Source: Pseudoalteromonas byunsanensis (GTDB lineage: Bacteria > Pseudomonadota > Gammaproteobacteria > Enterobacterales > Alteromonadaceae). From it: 64,000 nt of DNA. Positions 55,429 to 64,000 of the stretch are shown piece after piece. The notes under the pieces are model-generated. The model made no database searches. It worked only from the letters and a program-made list of their open reading frames with translations, and had not been told where the DNA came from. The position numbers were made by a program, and so were the translations under genes. Position 1 is the first letter of the stretch; each line of letters begins with the position of its first letter. Location of the stretch: positions 1 through 64,000 of the forward strand of contig NZ_MNAN01000018.1 of NCBI RefSeq assembly GCF_001854475.1, in the 5' to 3' direction.

Positions 55429-56603
55429 CTGTTAGCATAGAAAAGATCAAAGAGTATGTTGCTAAACAGCAGCAAGAAGTGTGTGCCTTTTTATATGACT
55501 TGAATAGTTTAACAGCGCATGTGCAAACACTTCTAAACCCATTACCAGAGTCGGTACAGTTTTATTACGCCATAAAGGCTAATAGTGATGAGCAGGTTTT
55601 ACGCGCATTGCTGCCATATGTTTATGGTTTTGAAGTGGCCTCTATGGGTGAAATAGAGAAAGTGAGAGCTATCAGCGAAACAGTACCTATTGCCTTTGGC
55701 GGACCGGGCAAGACACTTACTGAGCTAAAGGCGGCACTGAAGCACAATGTTACGTTGTATCACCTTGAAAGTCAGTTGCAAATGCAGCGATTAAATTGGT
55801 TGGCTCAAGAGCAAGGAAAAACCATAGAGGTATTATTACGTGTTAACCCTAGTTTTGAACTGCCTGATGCGACCTTACAAATGGCAGGAAAAGCGACACA
55901 ATTTGGGATTGAGCAAAGTGAGCTGGAGGAGATACTTGGCGAGCTTGGCAGTTATCCAAATTTACGCGTAGTTGGTTTTCACTTTCATTGTATTTCTAAT
56001 AACTTACGTGAAAAGACCCAGATCAAAGCGATTGAAAAGTACATCACGACAGCTTTGCAATGGCAGCAGCAATATAACTTAGAGCTAAGTACAGTTAATG
56101 TGGGAGGTGGCATCGGTGTCACCTATCAAGAAGAACAGCGTCCGTTTGATTGGGGTAGCTATTGTGAGCAATTAAGTACATTGCTTAAACGGTTTCCAAT
56201 GTTAAATATAGCCATGGAATGTGGTCGCTTTGTAAGCGCGTATTGTGGCGTGTATTTGGCACAAGTGACTGATATAAAGAGCAATCATGGCGAGAACTTT
56301 GCTGTTCTGCGAGGAGGTAATCACCACTTTAGGCTGCCATCATCTTGGCAGCATAATCATCCGTTTTTGGTACTAGAGCGAGATGATTGGCCATATCCGT
56401 TTGCTAAGCCTACGGTGAAAAATGCACCAATCACTTTGTGCGGAGAGCTATGTACCCCTAAAGATGTATTGGCAAAAGGCGTCACGGTGGAGCGTTTGAG
56501 TGCCGGAGACATTATTGTCTTCGAAAAGGCAGGGGCATATGGTTGGCACATTTCTCACCATGACTTTTTATCTCATCCTCATCCACAAAGAGTGTATTTG
56601 TAA
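55425..56603 (+). CDS. sbnH: SbnH-like PLP decarboxylase
   Basis: This 392-residue enzyme is of the fold-type III (alanine racemase-like) decarboxylase family. Lys51 in FYYAIKANSDEQVL binds PLP; HFHCISNN, NVGGGIGV and ECGRFVSA are the cofactor-binding segments; CGELCTPKD supplies the C-terminal Cys. SbnH decarboxylates the citryl-diaminopropionate intermediate. It starts with GTG overlapping the sbnG stop by four bases. Confidence 0.93.
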   Translation: MTVSIEKIKEYVAKQQQEVCAFLYDLNSLTAHVQTLLNPLPESVQFYYAIKANSDEQVLRALLPYVYGFEVASMGEIEKVRAISETVPIAFGGPGKTLTELKAALKHNVTLYHLESQLQMQRLNWLAQEQGKTIEVLLRVNPSFELPDATLQMAGKATQFGIEQSELEEILGELGSYPNLRVVGFHFHCISNNLREKTQIKAIEKYITTALQWQQQYNLELSTVNVGGGIGVTYQEEQRPFDWGSYCEQLSTLLKRFPMLNIAMECGRFVSAYCGVYLAQVTDIKSNHGENFAVLRGGNHHFRLPSSWQHNHPFLVLERDDWPYPFAKPTVKNAPITLCGELCTPKDVLAKGVTVERLSAGDIIVFEKAGAYGWHISHHDFLSHPHPQRVYL

Positions 56604-56684
56604 CCTTCGGTGCAGCAGCGGATATTTTGATAGGTATCCGCTGCGCAAAATTTAAAATGAATCAATGTATAAGGAAGCCATGTT

Positions 56685-57116
56685 ATGCCACTAGATAAAT
56701 CAATACATTTTATGTCACCGCAAGATCTTAAACCAAATGAAGAAGTGATCCCTGAGCGTGTAGATTGGTTGCAGCAAAAAGTTTTACATGAACAGCTATG
56801 GCGAGTGCCAATTACCGTAGATAGAATCTCAGGCTCTATCATGGACGGTCACCACAGGCACTTGGTCGCATGCCGCCTAGGTTTGGCAAAGGTTCCTTGT
56901 ATTTTACTGGATTATGAGGAAGTGGAGTTTATTAGCACTCATCCGAGCAGAGCTTTAACGCCAAAGTGTGTCATTGAACACGCCCAGGCAGGGCAACGTC
57001 TGCCACCAAAAAGCACGCGCCACCAATTCGTTCGTCCTTTACCAAATTGCAATATTTCACTTAAGTTACTTATTGATAATAGTTATCAGTTAGATTATCA
57101 TGCACTCAGAATTTAG
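56685..57116 (+). CDS. sbnI: Short SbnI-like ParB/sulfiredoxin-fold protein
   Basis: A 143-residue protein with the ParB-like core of SbnI: LKPNEEVIPERVDWLQQKV, then PITVDRISGSIMDGHHRHLVACRLG. SbnI and the archaeal SerK act as serine kinases making O-phosphoserine, the SbnA substrate. S. aureus SbnI is about 254 residues; here the C-terminal domain is lacking, with an intact stop and no frameshift seen. Position at the end of the biosynthetic genes fits. Confidence 0.82.
   Translation: MPLDKSIHFMSPQDLKPNEEVIPERVDWLQQKVLHEQLWRVPITVDRISGSIMDGHHRHLVACRLGLAKVPCILLDYEEVEFISTHPSRALTPKCVIEHAQAGQRLPPKSTRHQFVRPLPNCNISLKLLIDNSYQLDYHALRI
57074..57088. promoter_or_regulatory. Possible Fur site before the receptor gene
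   Basis: TGATAA-TAG-TTATCA is a perfect palindrome with the GATAAT core of Fur boxes. It lies in the last codons of sbnI, 71 nt before the receptor start, where a second promoter would be useful. Confidence 0.5.
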
Positions 57117-57158
57117 CTTTAAATATAAATAATAATACTTCTTAGTATAAGGACTAGA

Positions 57159-59258
57159 ATGCTTCTTAAAAAATCTCTGCTCTGTGTGAGTGTTACCGCG
57201 TTGTTAGCTGGTGTTTCGCATAATGTAATAGCCGACGATATTGAACATGTTGAGATCCGTGCACAACGCATGGCTTCTGACTTAAACTCTATCGCTCGCA
57301 ATGTTTCAGTGATTGATGAGCAAATGTTGCGTACACAATTTGCAAGCGCACAAAACATTGCTGAAGTACTGGCTAAAACTGTTCCGGGTATGGCACCTCC
57401 AACGCCAGCATTAACAAACTTTGGCACAACATTACGTGGTCGTAACGCATTGGTACTGATTGATGGTGTGCCCATGAATACCAACCGTAATATTTCTCGT
57501 GATTTGCATAACTTGCATCCTGCACAAGTTGAGCGAGTAGAGATTTTCCGTGGTGGTAACGCACTTTATGGTAGTGGTGCAACGGGTGGCGTGATCTACA
57601 TTTATACTAAGGGCGGACAACAAGCGTCTGAAATTGCTTCAAGTATTGAAGTGAAAAACGGCGCTTATACGCTTGCTCAATCGTTTGTTGGTCAAGTCAA
57701 TGATTGGCAGTATCGCGTTGGCGCAAGCTATGAAAATGTAGATAGCTTCTCAGATGCAGATGGTGATCGCTTAGCGGTTGAGCCGAGCCAGGGCGATAGC
57801 TTTGATAGCGATATTTTTAGCTTTGATGCAAAGGTTTCTAAGGCTTGGGATGGTCAGTCATTATCTTTATCAGTACTGAGCTATGTACTGGAGCAAGATA
57901 CAGACTACGCCTCGGATCCATCAGTTAAAGAATTACCCTACATCAACAAAGCTCAATCTATCAAGGGTCTACAACTTAATAAACAAAATCAAATCAATAA
58001 TTTAGTATTTAATGTAGGGTATCAGAACCAACTAAGCGACAATAACAAATTGTCAGCACAATTCTACTTCCGTGATTATGATGCTCGTTTTGCTCCGTTT
58101 GATGGTCGTCCTTATGCGACATGGAATCACTTAGCGCAAACGTACTTAGAGAGCACTAATTTAGGGCTTAAGCTAACTGTAAACTCAAAACTCAGTGACA
58201 ACCTAGAATTAGACTGGGGTTTTGACGCGCAAGATGAGCGCAGTGAAATGCCTGTGACTACTTACGATGGTGAGGTTTACGACAATAGCGGCTACTTGGT
58301 TTTCAAAGAAACTGGTGACAAAGCCTTTGTACCACAGATCAGCCATCGTACATTAGCGGCTTTTGCTCAAGCACGCGCTAATGTGACTGAACAGCTAGGT
58401 GTTGAAGCGGGTGTACGCGCTGAGCGAATTGATGCCAGTTTCGAAGACTTCACAACGTTAGGCCAAGCCGTTGCTATTTCTGGCAGTAGCTACGACTATA
58501 GCTCTACGGTATATAATCTAGGTGTGACGTATGATATCAATGATAACCACACGGTTTATGCGGCATTCAATGAAGGTTATGAGCTACCAGATATTGGTTT
58601 ACAGATCCGTTATGCCAGCAGTCAGTTCGACTTGAGCCAGTCTTCACTTCAACCCATTGAGTCGACAGACCGTGAGATTGGTTGGCGTGGTGAACTAGGC
58701 CCTGTAAGTGTGAGCGCAGCATACTTTGTATCTAAGTCTGATTTAGGTCGTGTTAAAAGTGAAGGAATGGGTCTTTCCGTCAGTCGCAACCAAGTAGAGA
58801 TTGATGGTTTCGAGATTGCCTCATCATGGGATATTACTAATAATTTGAGTGCTGATCTTAGCTACAGCAAAGCAAATGGTGATGAAAAAGCACAAAACGC
58901 AGAGCAATTCCAGCAAATGAATGGTTTTAGCATTGCGCCAAGCAAGCTAACTGCACAGTTAAACTATGACATTAGCAGTAACTGGCGCACCAATTTGACA
59001 CTTATGCAAAGTGGTAGCAAAGACTATCGCTTGCAAGGTGAAAATGCCTTCGGTAGAAGAGACGTTGAAAGTTACACATTGGTTGACTTTAACTCTCAAA
59101 TCGAGCTTGAGCAGGGTACTGTGACTGTCGGTATTGAAAACTTATTCAATAACCAATATTTCCCAGTTTATAGCCAGTTACAACGTAACGGCAACAACAC
59201 CAGCTCAATCCCAGGTCGTGGCCGCACGTTCTCGGTTAAATATCGCTTAGTTTGGTAA
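57159..59258 (+). CDS. TonB-dependent siderophore receptor
   Basis: A 699-residue outer-membrane protein with signal peptide (cleaved near ADD, residue 25), a plug domain (about 30-150; VPGMAPPTPALTNFGTTLRGR, LVLIDGVPM, ERVEIFRGGNALYGSGATGGVIYI) and a 22-strand barrel ending in RTFSVKYRLVW. It lies 42 nt after sbnI in the same direction, so it most likely imports the staphyloferrin B-type siderophore made by this operon. The precise ligand is inferred from context. Confidence 0.92.
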   Translation: MLLKKSLLCVSVTALLAGVSHNVIADDIEHVEIRAQRMASDLNSIARNVSVIDEQMLRTQFASAQNIAEVLAKTVPGMAPPTPALTNFGTTLRGRNALVLIDGVPMNTNRNISRDLHNLHPAQVERVEIFRGGNALYGSGATGGVIYIYTKGGQQASEIASSIEVKNGAYTLAQSFVGQVNDWQYRVGASYENVDSFSDADGDRLAVEPSQGDSFDSDIFSFDAKVSKAWDGQSLSLSVLSYVLEQDTDYASDPSVKELPYINKAQSIKGLQLNKQNQINNLVFNVGYQNQLSDNNKLSAQFYFRDYDARFAPFDGRPYATWNHLAQTYLESTNLGLKLTVNSKLSDNLELDWGFDAQDERSEMPVTTYDGEVYDNSGYLVFKETGDKAFVPQISHRTLAAFAQARANVTEQLGVEAGVRAERIDASFEDFTTLGQAVAISGSSYDYSSTVYNLGVTYDINDNHTVYAAFNEGYELPDIGLQIRYASSQFDLSQSSLQPIESTDREIGWRGELGPVSVSAAYFVSKSDLGRVKSEGMGLSVSRNQVEIDGFEIASSWDITNNLSADLSYSKANGDEKAQNAEQFQQMNGFSIAPSKLTAQLNYDISSNWRTNLTLMQSGSKDYRLQGENAFGRRDVESYTLVDFNSQIELEQGTVTVGIENLFNNQYFPVYSQLQRNGNNTSSIPGRGRTFSVKYRLVW

Positions 59259-59272
59259 CAACCAACTGACAC

Positions 59273-59303
59273 AATCAGGCTGCTTATCCGGCAGCCTGAT
59301 TTA
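59273..59303. terminator. Terminator between receptor and ybcI-like genes
   Basis: AATCAGGCTGC, a 7-nt loop, and GCAGCCTGATT form an 11-bp perfect stem between convergent genes. It can serve both. Confidence 0.82.
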
Positions 59304-59307
59304 TCAG

Positions 59308-60021
59308 CTATAACCATTTTTGTATGATGGTAGTGTTGGGCAAAAGCGGTAGTTTAGCTAATTGATATTGCCAACCGTTTATTGCTACAAGTAACCCATC
59401 GTAGTATGGCATCAACATATAGGCAGATAGTCCAATTACTGCCAGTTGTAACAGACAGGCGAGGGGGGAAGCCACAGCAATGGGCTTAAGTGCACTGCCA
59501 AATGACGCTTTTATCTCATTATTGTTAATATCTACACTGTAACACTCATCTAAAATTAAATGGGTCAGCATTCCTACCGTGACCGACACGCTACACAGCA
59601 ACGCAAAATTGATCGATTTTCCTGCTATGATTGCTAGATTAAGCGTGAGCAAGGCAATCATTACCACATTGAGCAAAGAGTGACTGGCGCCTCGGTGGAC
59701 AGTAAATTGTTCAAATAGCGGTTTAATGGCATACATCAATATGAGATAGGCCCCCAACGTACATAACCAAATTTCGGTCAGCGAGTTTAACTTCAAAAAT
59801 ATGGGTAGAAAAATCCCAATACACAATGCAAAGACAGAGAATAAACTGTTCAACGAACGTGACTTGTCTGCATCTAGATCGGGCAATAATCCTGCTAAGC
59901 TACCAATTACAAAAAGTAACAGTGTATCAGTTGGATTAGCTTGAGAGGTGGCTAAAATAACCGAGCTAAGAGCGGCGCTGGTGACGACAGACGCTTTAAA
60001 ATGAGTTTCAAAATTTGCCAC
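59308..60021 (-). CDS. Membrane-bound metal-dependent hydrolase family protein (YbcI/YdjM-like)
   Basis: The 237-residue protein has about six membrane helices and the family motifs GLLPDLDADKSRS (residues 44-56) and HRGASHS (near 112), plus LTHLILDECY. This is the YbcI/YdjM (DUF457) group of inner-membrane proteins with proposed hydrolase activity. GTG start with AAGGA upstream. The substrate is unknown. Confidence 0.88.
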   Translation of the reverse strand: MANFETHFKASVVTSAALSSVILATSQANPTDTLLLFVIGSLAGLLPDLDADKSRSLNSLFSVFALCIGIFLPIFLKLNSLTEIWLCTLGAYLILMYAIKPLFEQFTVHRGASHSLLNVVMIALLTLNLAIIAGKSINFALLCSVSVTVGMLTHLILDECYSVDINNNEIKASFGSALKPIAVASPLACLLQLAVIGLSAYMLMPYYDGLLVAINGWQYQLAKLPLLPNTTIIQKWL

Positions 60022-60064
60022 GAATATCCTTAATTAATGAGTCGGTACATTACCTTAGGCTTTA

Positions 60065-60241
60065 ATGCCTGCTGTGGATTTTAACTCAATAGTGGACTTT
60101 GCTAAAAACTATTTGACTGCGAGAGGCTTTATGTTGTCTCAGTTCAATGATGTTGGTCGTGGTATGTTGAGCTGTTCATTACCTGAAAATAACGATGGAC
60201 TTACTTGGTTCACCAGTTTTGTTGTTAGTTACTCAGATTAA
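60065..60241 (+). CDS. Possible small protein (58 aa)
   Basis: An open frame of 58 codons starting MPAVDFNSIVDFAKNYLTAR and ending SFVVSYSD fills most of the 319-bp gap between two minus-strand genes. The composition looks protein-like and mixed helix/strand, but the ribosome site (TTAGG) is weak and nothing is recognised. It could be a fragment of a lost gene. Confidence 0.35.
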   Translation: MPAVDFNSIVDFAKNYLTARGFMLSQFNDVGRGMLSCSLPENNDGLTWFTSFVVSYSD

Positions 60242-60284
60242 TCGCAATTAAAATCAACTATACAAATATAAAAAGAAATTACTA

Positions 60285-60317
60285 AAGTGATGACGTCCCT
60301 TTGAGACGTCATCACTT
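60285..60317. terminator. Strong hairpin near the end of yciK-like gene
   Basis: AAGTGATGACGTC, a 7-nt loop, and GACGTCATCACTT form a 13-bp perfect stem 24 nt past the stop of the minus-strand dehydrogenase gene. There is no clear T run on either side, so it may act as an mRNA end-protecting stem or bidirectional terminator. Confidence 0.7.
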
Positions 60318-60340
60318 ATAAAACAAGCTAATGAGTAAGC

Positions 60341-61084
60341 TTATTTAGGCTGGGCATCAATAGATTGACCGTTTACCTGTTTAGAATCATCGCTCATTAA
60401 ATATAGATAAGTTGGCATGAGCTGCTCAGGTGTTTTTAAGCTCTCTTTGTCTTCGCCTGGGAATGCAGATGCACGCATATTTGTGCGCGTAGCTCCTGGA
60501 TTGATGCAGTTTATTCGAATATTGGTTTTACCCACCTCAGATGCCCATGTTTGCATCATACCTTCGGTGGCAAACTTAGAAATTGCATAAGGGCCCCAAA
60601 ACTCACGGCCCTGACGGCCTACCCCAGATGAGGTGAATATAACGGATGCATTGGGTGCTTTACGTAGCAATGGGAACATGTACTTCGTGATCATTGCTTG
60701 TGCCGTCACGTTTACCTTCATAATGTTTTCAAACGTAGAAACACAAAAGTGCTCCAGAGGCCCTAAAGAGCCTAAAATAGAGGCATTGTTGAGTAATCCA
60801 TCTAATTTACCAAATTGTTGTTCAATGGTGGCAGCTAAATCACGATAATTCTGTTTAGTTGCGCCACGCATATCGAGTGGGACGATAGCCGGTTGAGGAT
60901 AACCCGCGTTGACAATTTCGTCATAGACACACTCAAGCTTTTTGGTAGTTTTGCCAAGTAAAATCACGGTTGCACCGTGCTTAGCATAAGTGATTGCAGC
61001 CACTCTACCGATACCATCGCCAGCACCGGTTACTAAAATTGTTTTGTTCTCTAAGGCATTAGCCGCGGCTATATAATCGTGCAT
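60341..61084 (-). CDS. yciK: YciK-type short-chain dehydrogenase
   Basis: A 247-residue classical SDR with TGAGDGIGR cofactor loop (about residues 20-28), NNAS, catalytic Ser in TSSGVGR, and Tyr-x-x-x-Lys (PYAISKFA). The overall sequence follows YciK of enteric and marine gammaproteobacteria. The ATG at 61084 has GAGG ahead; the longer frame to 61114 lacks one. The natural substrate is not established. Confidence 0.9.
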   Translation of the reverse strand: MHDYIAAANALENKTILVTGAGDGIGRVAAITYAKHGATVILLGKTTKKLECVYDEIVNAGYPQPAIVPLDMRGATKQNYRDLAATIEQQFGKLDGLLNNASILGSLGPLEHFCVSTFENIMKVNVTAQAMITKYMFPLLRKAPNASVIFTSSGVGRQGREFWGPYAISKFATEGMMQTWASEVGKTNIRINCINPGATRTNMRASAFPGEDKESLKTPEQLMPTYLYLMSDDSKQVNGQSIDAQPK

Positions 61085-61270
61085 TTTCAACCTCAACTGA
61101 TAAATTTTCGGCATTTTACCACAAGTTATCGAATTTATTGTAAATATAGGTGGCGAAAGGCTACACTTTACGTTAACTTTAACTGGTCTAATGTCTTATT
61201 AAAAACAAAATTACATAGTTTTAACGAATTAGAGCACAAAGAATAATAAGATTATGTCGGAGCCTATAAA

Positions 61271-63712
61271 ATGAAAAAAATGCTACTCTCACTCGCGGTT
61301 TCTTCAGTCCTCGTTGGCTGTGGTGGCGGTGAAACATTAGAAGATGTAAAAAAAGATTCAACCCCAGTACTACCGTCAGCTTCAATTAAATTTGACCCAT
61401 CAAACAGTGTTATTTCTGTTCCTAACGATTTGCTTTTGAGTGGTACAAAAGATGGCACCCTTAATCTACCAGGTGAGCTTGATGAAAATGGCAACCCAGC
61501 GGTAACACGTGCACACTATGCATCTCCATCATTGGCCTTAGGGGCACAGGATGGTTGGTCTACGCAAATGCCTTATGTGATCGACTTAAATGTACCTGCT
61601 GGGTATTCAGTAAGTGCACAATCAGCTAGTGATCCACAATCGGTACGTATTTTTGAAGTCGTCATGGGTGCAGACCAAAGCGACGAGCAATGCTCCGCAG
61701 TGCCTGCAGGTATCGCATGTCGTTTAGTTGGTGAGCTTGAGAATGGCATGACTGGCGATTTCGTTTCTGTCTTGAATGAGAGCGGCGACGGTATTGTCAT
61801 CCAGCCACTTAAACCGTTCAAAGCGGGTAAGACTTATATAACAGTGTTGACTGACTCGTTGACCATGGGCGATGGACGTGCAATTAAGCCTTCTTCGACG
61901 TATACCTTACTGCGCCAAGAAGCGCCGCTGGTAACTGATACTCAAAAGGCGTTACAAGCGGTTATAAAAAGCTATGAGAGTGCAGTAATCAGTGGTGGTG
62001 ATTTAGCGAAAGAAAATATTATTTATACTGCTGCTGCAACGATGCAATCAGTTGGTCCTGTTGTTGGCACTGTTAAAAAGCTAATGGCAGCAAGTATCGC
62101 ACAAGGTACTAACCCCAAGGTGGTTGTGCCAGAGCAACCTATGATGACAGTAGCTGATGTGTTATCCAGTGTGATCACTGACCCAGCAACACTTGCGCCA
62201 TTTCAAGCAGTTCAATATATGCGAGGCAGCATTCAATTACCTATGTATTCAGCGAAGCCAGCGACTACTGACATAAGCAGTGCTGCAGATACTTACTGGC
62301 GTGCTCAATGTGATAGCGCTGTTGCTGTGCTAGGTTACAAAGCGGCTGTGGGTGGTACGTTACCTGAACCACAAGCAGATACAAATGATGCAGCGTGTGC
62401 CGCGATGTCCAATGGAGTGCTGCGTGATTTCGGTTTAGATACTACGCGTTTCTTGACTAAGTATAACACTATCCCGCAAGTTCAATGGTTGGCGAATGTA
62501 CCTGTACAGATTACCAAACCAAGAGCTGAGCTATTTGGTATTGAGCAGCCTGCCACAGGTTGGCCTGTAGTTATCCTTCAGCACGGTATTACAACTAGTA
62601 AAGAAGCAATGCTTGGCTTGACCTTAGCTTTGAGTTCACAAGGTTTTGCGACGGTTGCAATCGATCACCCAATGCATGGTGAGCGTGGTATAGATGTTGA
62701 TGCTGATGGTCTAGATGATTTCAATGCAACAGACGGCAAAGGCTCGGTATTGTCATACATGAATTTGACCTCTTTGTTGGTAGCACGTGACAATTTACGT
62801 CAGTCTTCTGTTGATTTACTAGGGTTGCGTTTAGGTCTTAACTTTGTAAATCCAGCGCTTGGTTTAAACCCAACGCAAGTGAGTTTTATTGGTCACTCAT
62901 TGGGTTCAATTGTTGCACCTAGCTTTATCGCCCATGCAAATATGCCGCTTGCTGAGCAAGTTGATCCACTATTTAAAGTGCAAAGTGCTGCATTGGCCAG
63001 TGGTGGTAGCGGTATTGCCAGCTTTTTAGCTGAGTCAGAAGAATTTGGTCCATTTGTACAAGGCTCTGTGTTGTTAGCGGCCAACAATCTAGCATCTAAA
63101 GCGTTTATCTCATTCATCGCAACTGATGCAGCATCTGTTTGTCCTGTTGAAGGTATTGAGGTTAACCCACAAGATTCAGCCTACTTGTCGGCAGTTGCAC
63201 CTTGTGCGTTCGTAGCTTACACCAAGCACTTAACGGAGACGGGAGACACCCAGTCATTGGCAGCGATAAAGAGCATTGTTCAACAGTTTGTATATGCGTC
63301 GCAGACGGTACTTGATAGCGGCGATCCAGGTAACTATGCGAGCCTTGTTCAAGCTGTGCAAACACCAATTTATATGAGTGTGGTTACAGGCGGTGTTGAT
63401 GGTAATAAAGCAGACACAGTTATCCCGCCAACAACTTCTAATCCGTTAGCTGGTAGCACGCCACTGGCGCGCATGATGGGTTTGCAAACCGTATCAGAAA
63501 CACAAATGACCACAACGCCTATGAGTTATGTTGTTAACTTTAGCCAAGGTCATCATGGTTCTGTTGTGACGACAGGGTACCGTGAGAACGCTGGTGGCAC
63601 AGAACAAGGTCATGCAATGGCAACTGTAGAAATGCAAACGCAAATCGTGTCTTTCTTAAAGTCTCAAGGTTTATTACTGCCAATTAGCAACTCAGCAGTT
63701 ATTGCTAATTAA
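61271..63712 (+). CDS. Surface lipoprotein lipase, Pla-1/cef (VolA) family
   Basis: This 813-residue protein has a lipobox ending in Cys17 (VSSVLVGC-GGG), an N-terminal Ig-like domain (FDPSNSVISVPNDLLLSGT), and a C-terminal alpha/beta-hydrolase with the nucleophile Ser543 in GHSLG and an oxyanion region at VILQHGI. It matches the Pla-1/cef extracellular lipase family, to which the Vibrio surface lysophospholipase VolA belongs. It should act on phospholipids or lysophospholipids at the cell surface and help use external fatty acids. Confidence 0.9.
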   Translation: MKKMLLSLAVSSVLVGCGGGETLEDVKKDSTPVLPSASIKFDPSNSVISVPNDLLLSGTKDGTLNLPGELDENGNPAVTRAHYASPSLALGAQDGWSTQMPYVIDLNVPAGYSVSAQSASDPQSVRIFEVVMGADQSDEQCSAVPAGIACRLVGELENGMTGDFVSVLNESGDGIVIQPLKPFKAGKTYITVLTDSLTMGDGRAIKPSSTYTLLRQEAPLVTDTQKALQAVIKSYESAVISGGDLAKENIIYTAAATMQSVGPVVGTVKKLMAASIAQGTNPKVVVPEQPMMTVADVLSSVITDPATLAPFQAVQYMRGSIQLPMYSAKPATTDISSAADTYWRAQCDSAVAVLGYKAAVGGTLPEPQADTNDAACAAMSNGVLRDFGLDTTRFLTKYNTIPQVQWLANVPVQITKPRAELFGIEQPATGWPVVILQHGITTSKEAMLGLTLALSSQGFATVAIDHPMHGERGIDVDADGLDDFNATDGKGSVLSYMNLTSLLVARDNLRQSSVDLLGLRLGLNFVNPALGLNPTQVSFIGHSLGSIVAPSFIAHANMPLAEQVDPLFKVQSAALASGGSGIASFLAESEEFGPFVQGSVLLAANNLASKAFISFIATDAASVCPVEGIEVNPQDSAYLSAVAPCAFVAYTKHLTETGDTQSLAAIKSIVQQFVYASQTVLDSGDPGNYASLVQAVQTPIYMSVVTGGVDGNKADTVIPPTTSNPLAGSTPLARMMGLQTVSETQMTTTPMSYVVNFSQGHHGSVVTTGYRENAGGTEQGHAMATVEMQTQIVSFLKSQGLLLPISNSAVIAN

Positions 63713-63733
63713 TAGTTATTGAGTCAAGATGAT

Positions 63734-63758
63734 AAGCCGCTGTTGAGCGGCTTTTTTT
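63734..63758 (+). terminator. Terminator of the lipase gene
   Basis: AAGCCGCT-GTTG-AGCGGCTT followed by a run of T, 22 nt after the stop. A canonical rho-independent terminator. Confidence 0.92.
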
Positions 63759-63791
63759 ATGGTTTATTGTTAGATTTTAAAGGAGTCAACG

Positions 63792-64000
63792 TTGGCATTT
63801 TTATTTGAGTATGGTTTGTTTTTGGCTAAAGTGGTCACAATAGTTTTTGCGATAGGAGCGACGGTTGCGTTAATTGTCGGCGCTGGGCAAAAGTCGAAAA
63901 ATGGCTCAGGAGAAGTCGAGCTAAAAGACCTGTCTAAGCAAATGCAGGAAACCAAAACGCGTTTTGTTGAGCAGGCTCTTGATAAAAAAGAACTTAAGGC
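63792..64000 (+). CDS. sohB: SohB, inner-membrane peptidase (5' part only)
   Basis: The frame begins with TTG preceded by AAAGGAGT and reads (M)AFLFEYGLFLAKVVTIVFAI, the transmembrane start of SohB, followed by a polar segment (GEVELKDLSKQMQETK). SohB is a signal-peptide-peptidase-like serine protease. Only 69 codons lie in the window; the catalytic domain is beyond the right edge. Confidence 0.85.
   Translation, partial: MAFLFEYGLFLAKVVTIVFAIGATVALIVGAGQKSKNGSGEVELKDLSKQMQETKTRFVEQALDKKELK

Overview
The window looks like chromosomal DNA of a marine gammaproteobacterium, most likely Pseudoalteromonas or a close relative. That genus call is an inference from the 5S rRNA type, a YciK/SohB/Pla-1-type lipase neighbourhood, a secreted M4 protease with a GlyGly-CTERM tail, and moderate G+C. 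It has three parts: the end of an rRNA operon with a repeat array (1-518), a complete Mu-like transposable prophage (519-37308), and host chromosome (37309-64000).

Left flank: a 5S rRNA gene and its terminator are followed by an array of hairpin-forming units with a 61-bp period. The prophage sits inside the fourth visible unit. The rest of that unit and two more units reappear at 37315-37442. The prophage ends can be placed to the base: TG...CA termini, a duplicated GCTCAT, and shared terminal motifs in inverted orientation.

Prophage: the layout is divergent, as in BcepMu and unlike Mu. A repressor gene and an operator-like region lie at 27.2-27.75 kb. From there an early operon runs right to the right end (Ner-like, small regulators, DDE transposase A, AAA+ target protein B, DUF2786, DUF3164, gp16-like, Mor). 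The late genes run left to the left end: lysis cassette, gp25/26/27, terminase, portal, gpF, gpG, protease/scaffold, gpT capsid, gp35/36/37, tail tube, tape measure and a siphovirus-type tail tip. Several cargo islands interrupt this plan. One is an AbiC-like membrane protein with a partner (14.1-15.9 kb). One is an endonuclease/exonuclease/phosphatase-fold protein with a partner (24.05-25.4 kb). One is a + strand cluster of two tiny GG-leader peptides followed by two membrane proteins (25.8-27.2 kb). One orphan gene sits just inside each phage end. The two nuclease/Abi-type islands end at the same 25-bp sequence.

Host chromosome: 37.6-46 kb holds a very large M4 metalloprotease, a small membrane protein and a large lipoprotein. 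From 46.2 to 59.3 kb there is a complete staphyloferrin B-type siderophore operon in the order sbnA-sbnB-sbnE-sbnD-sbn(C-F fusion)-sbnG-sbnH-sbnI-TonB receptor, preceded by a Fur-box-like palindrome. SbnA and SbnB make L-2,3-diaminopropionate, SbnG makes citrate, SbnH decarboxylates, the NIS synthetases assemble the siderophore, the MFS protein exports it, and the outer-membrane receptor takes the iron complex back. The right end carries a YbcI/YdjM-like membrane protein, a YciK-type short-chain dehydrogenase, a Pla-1/cef-family lipase and the start of sohB.
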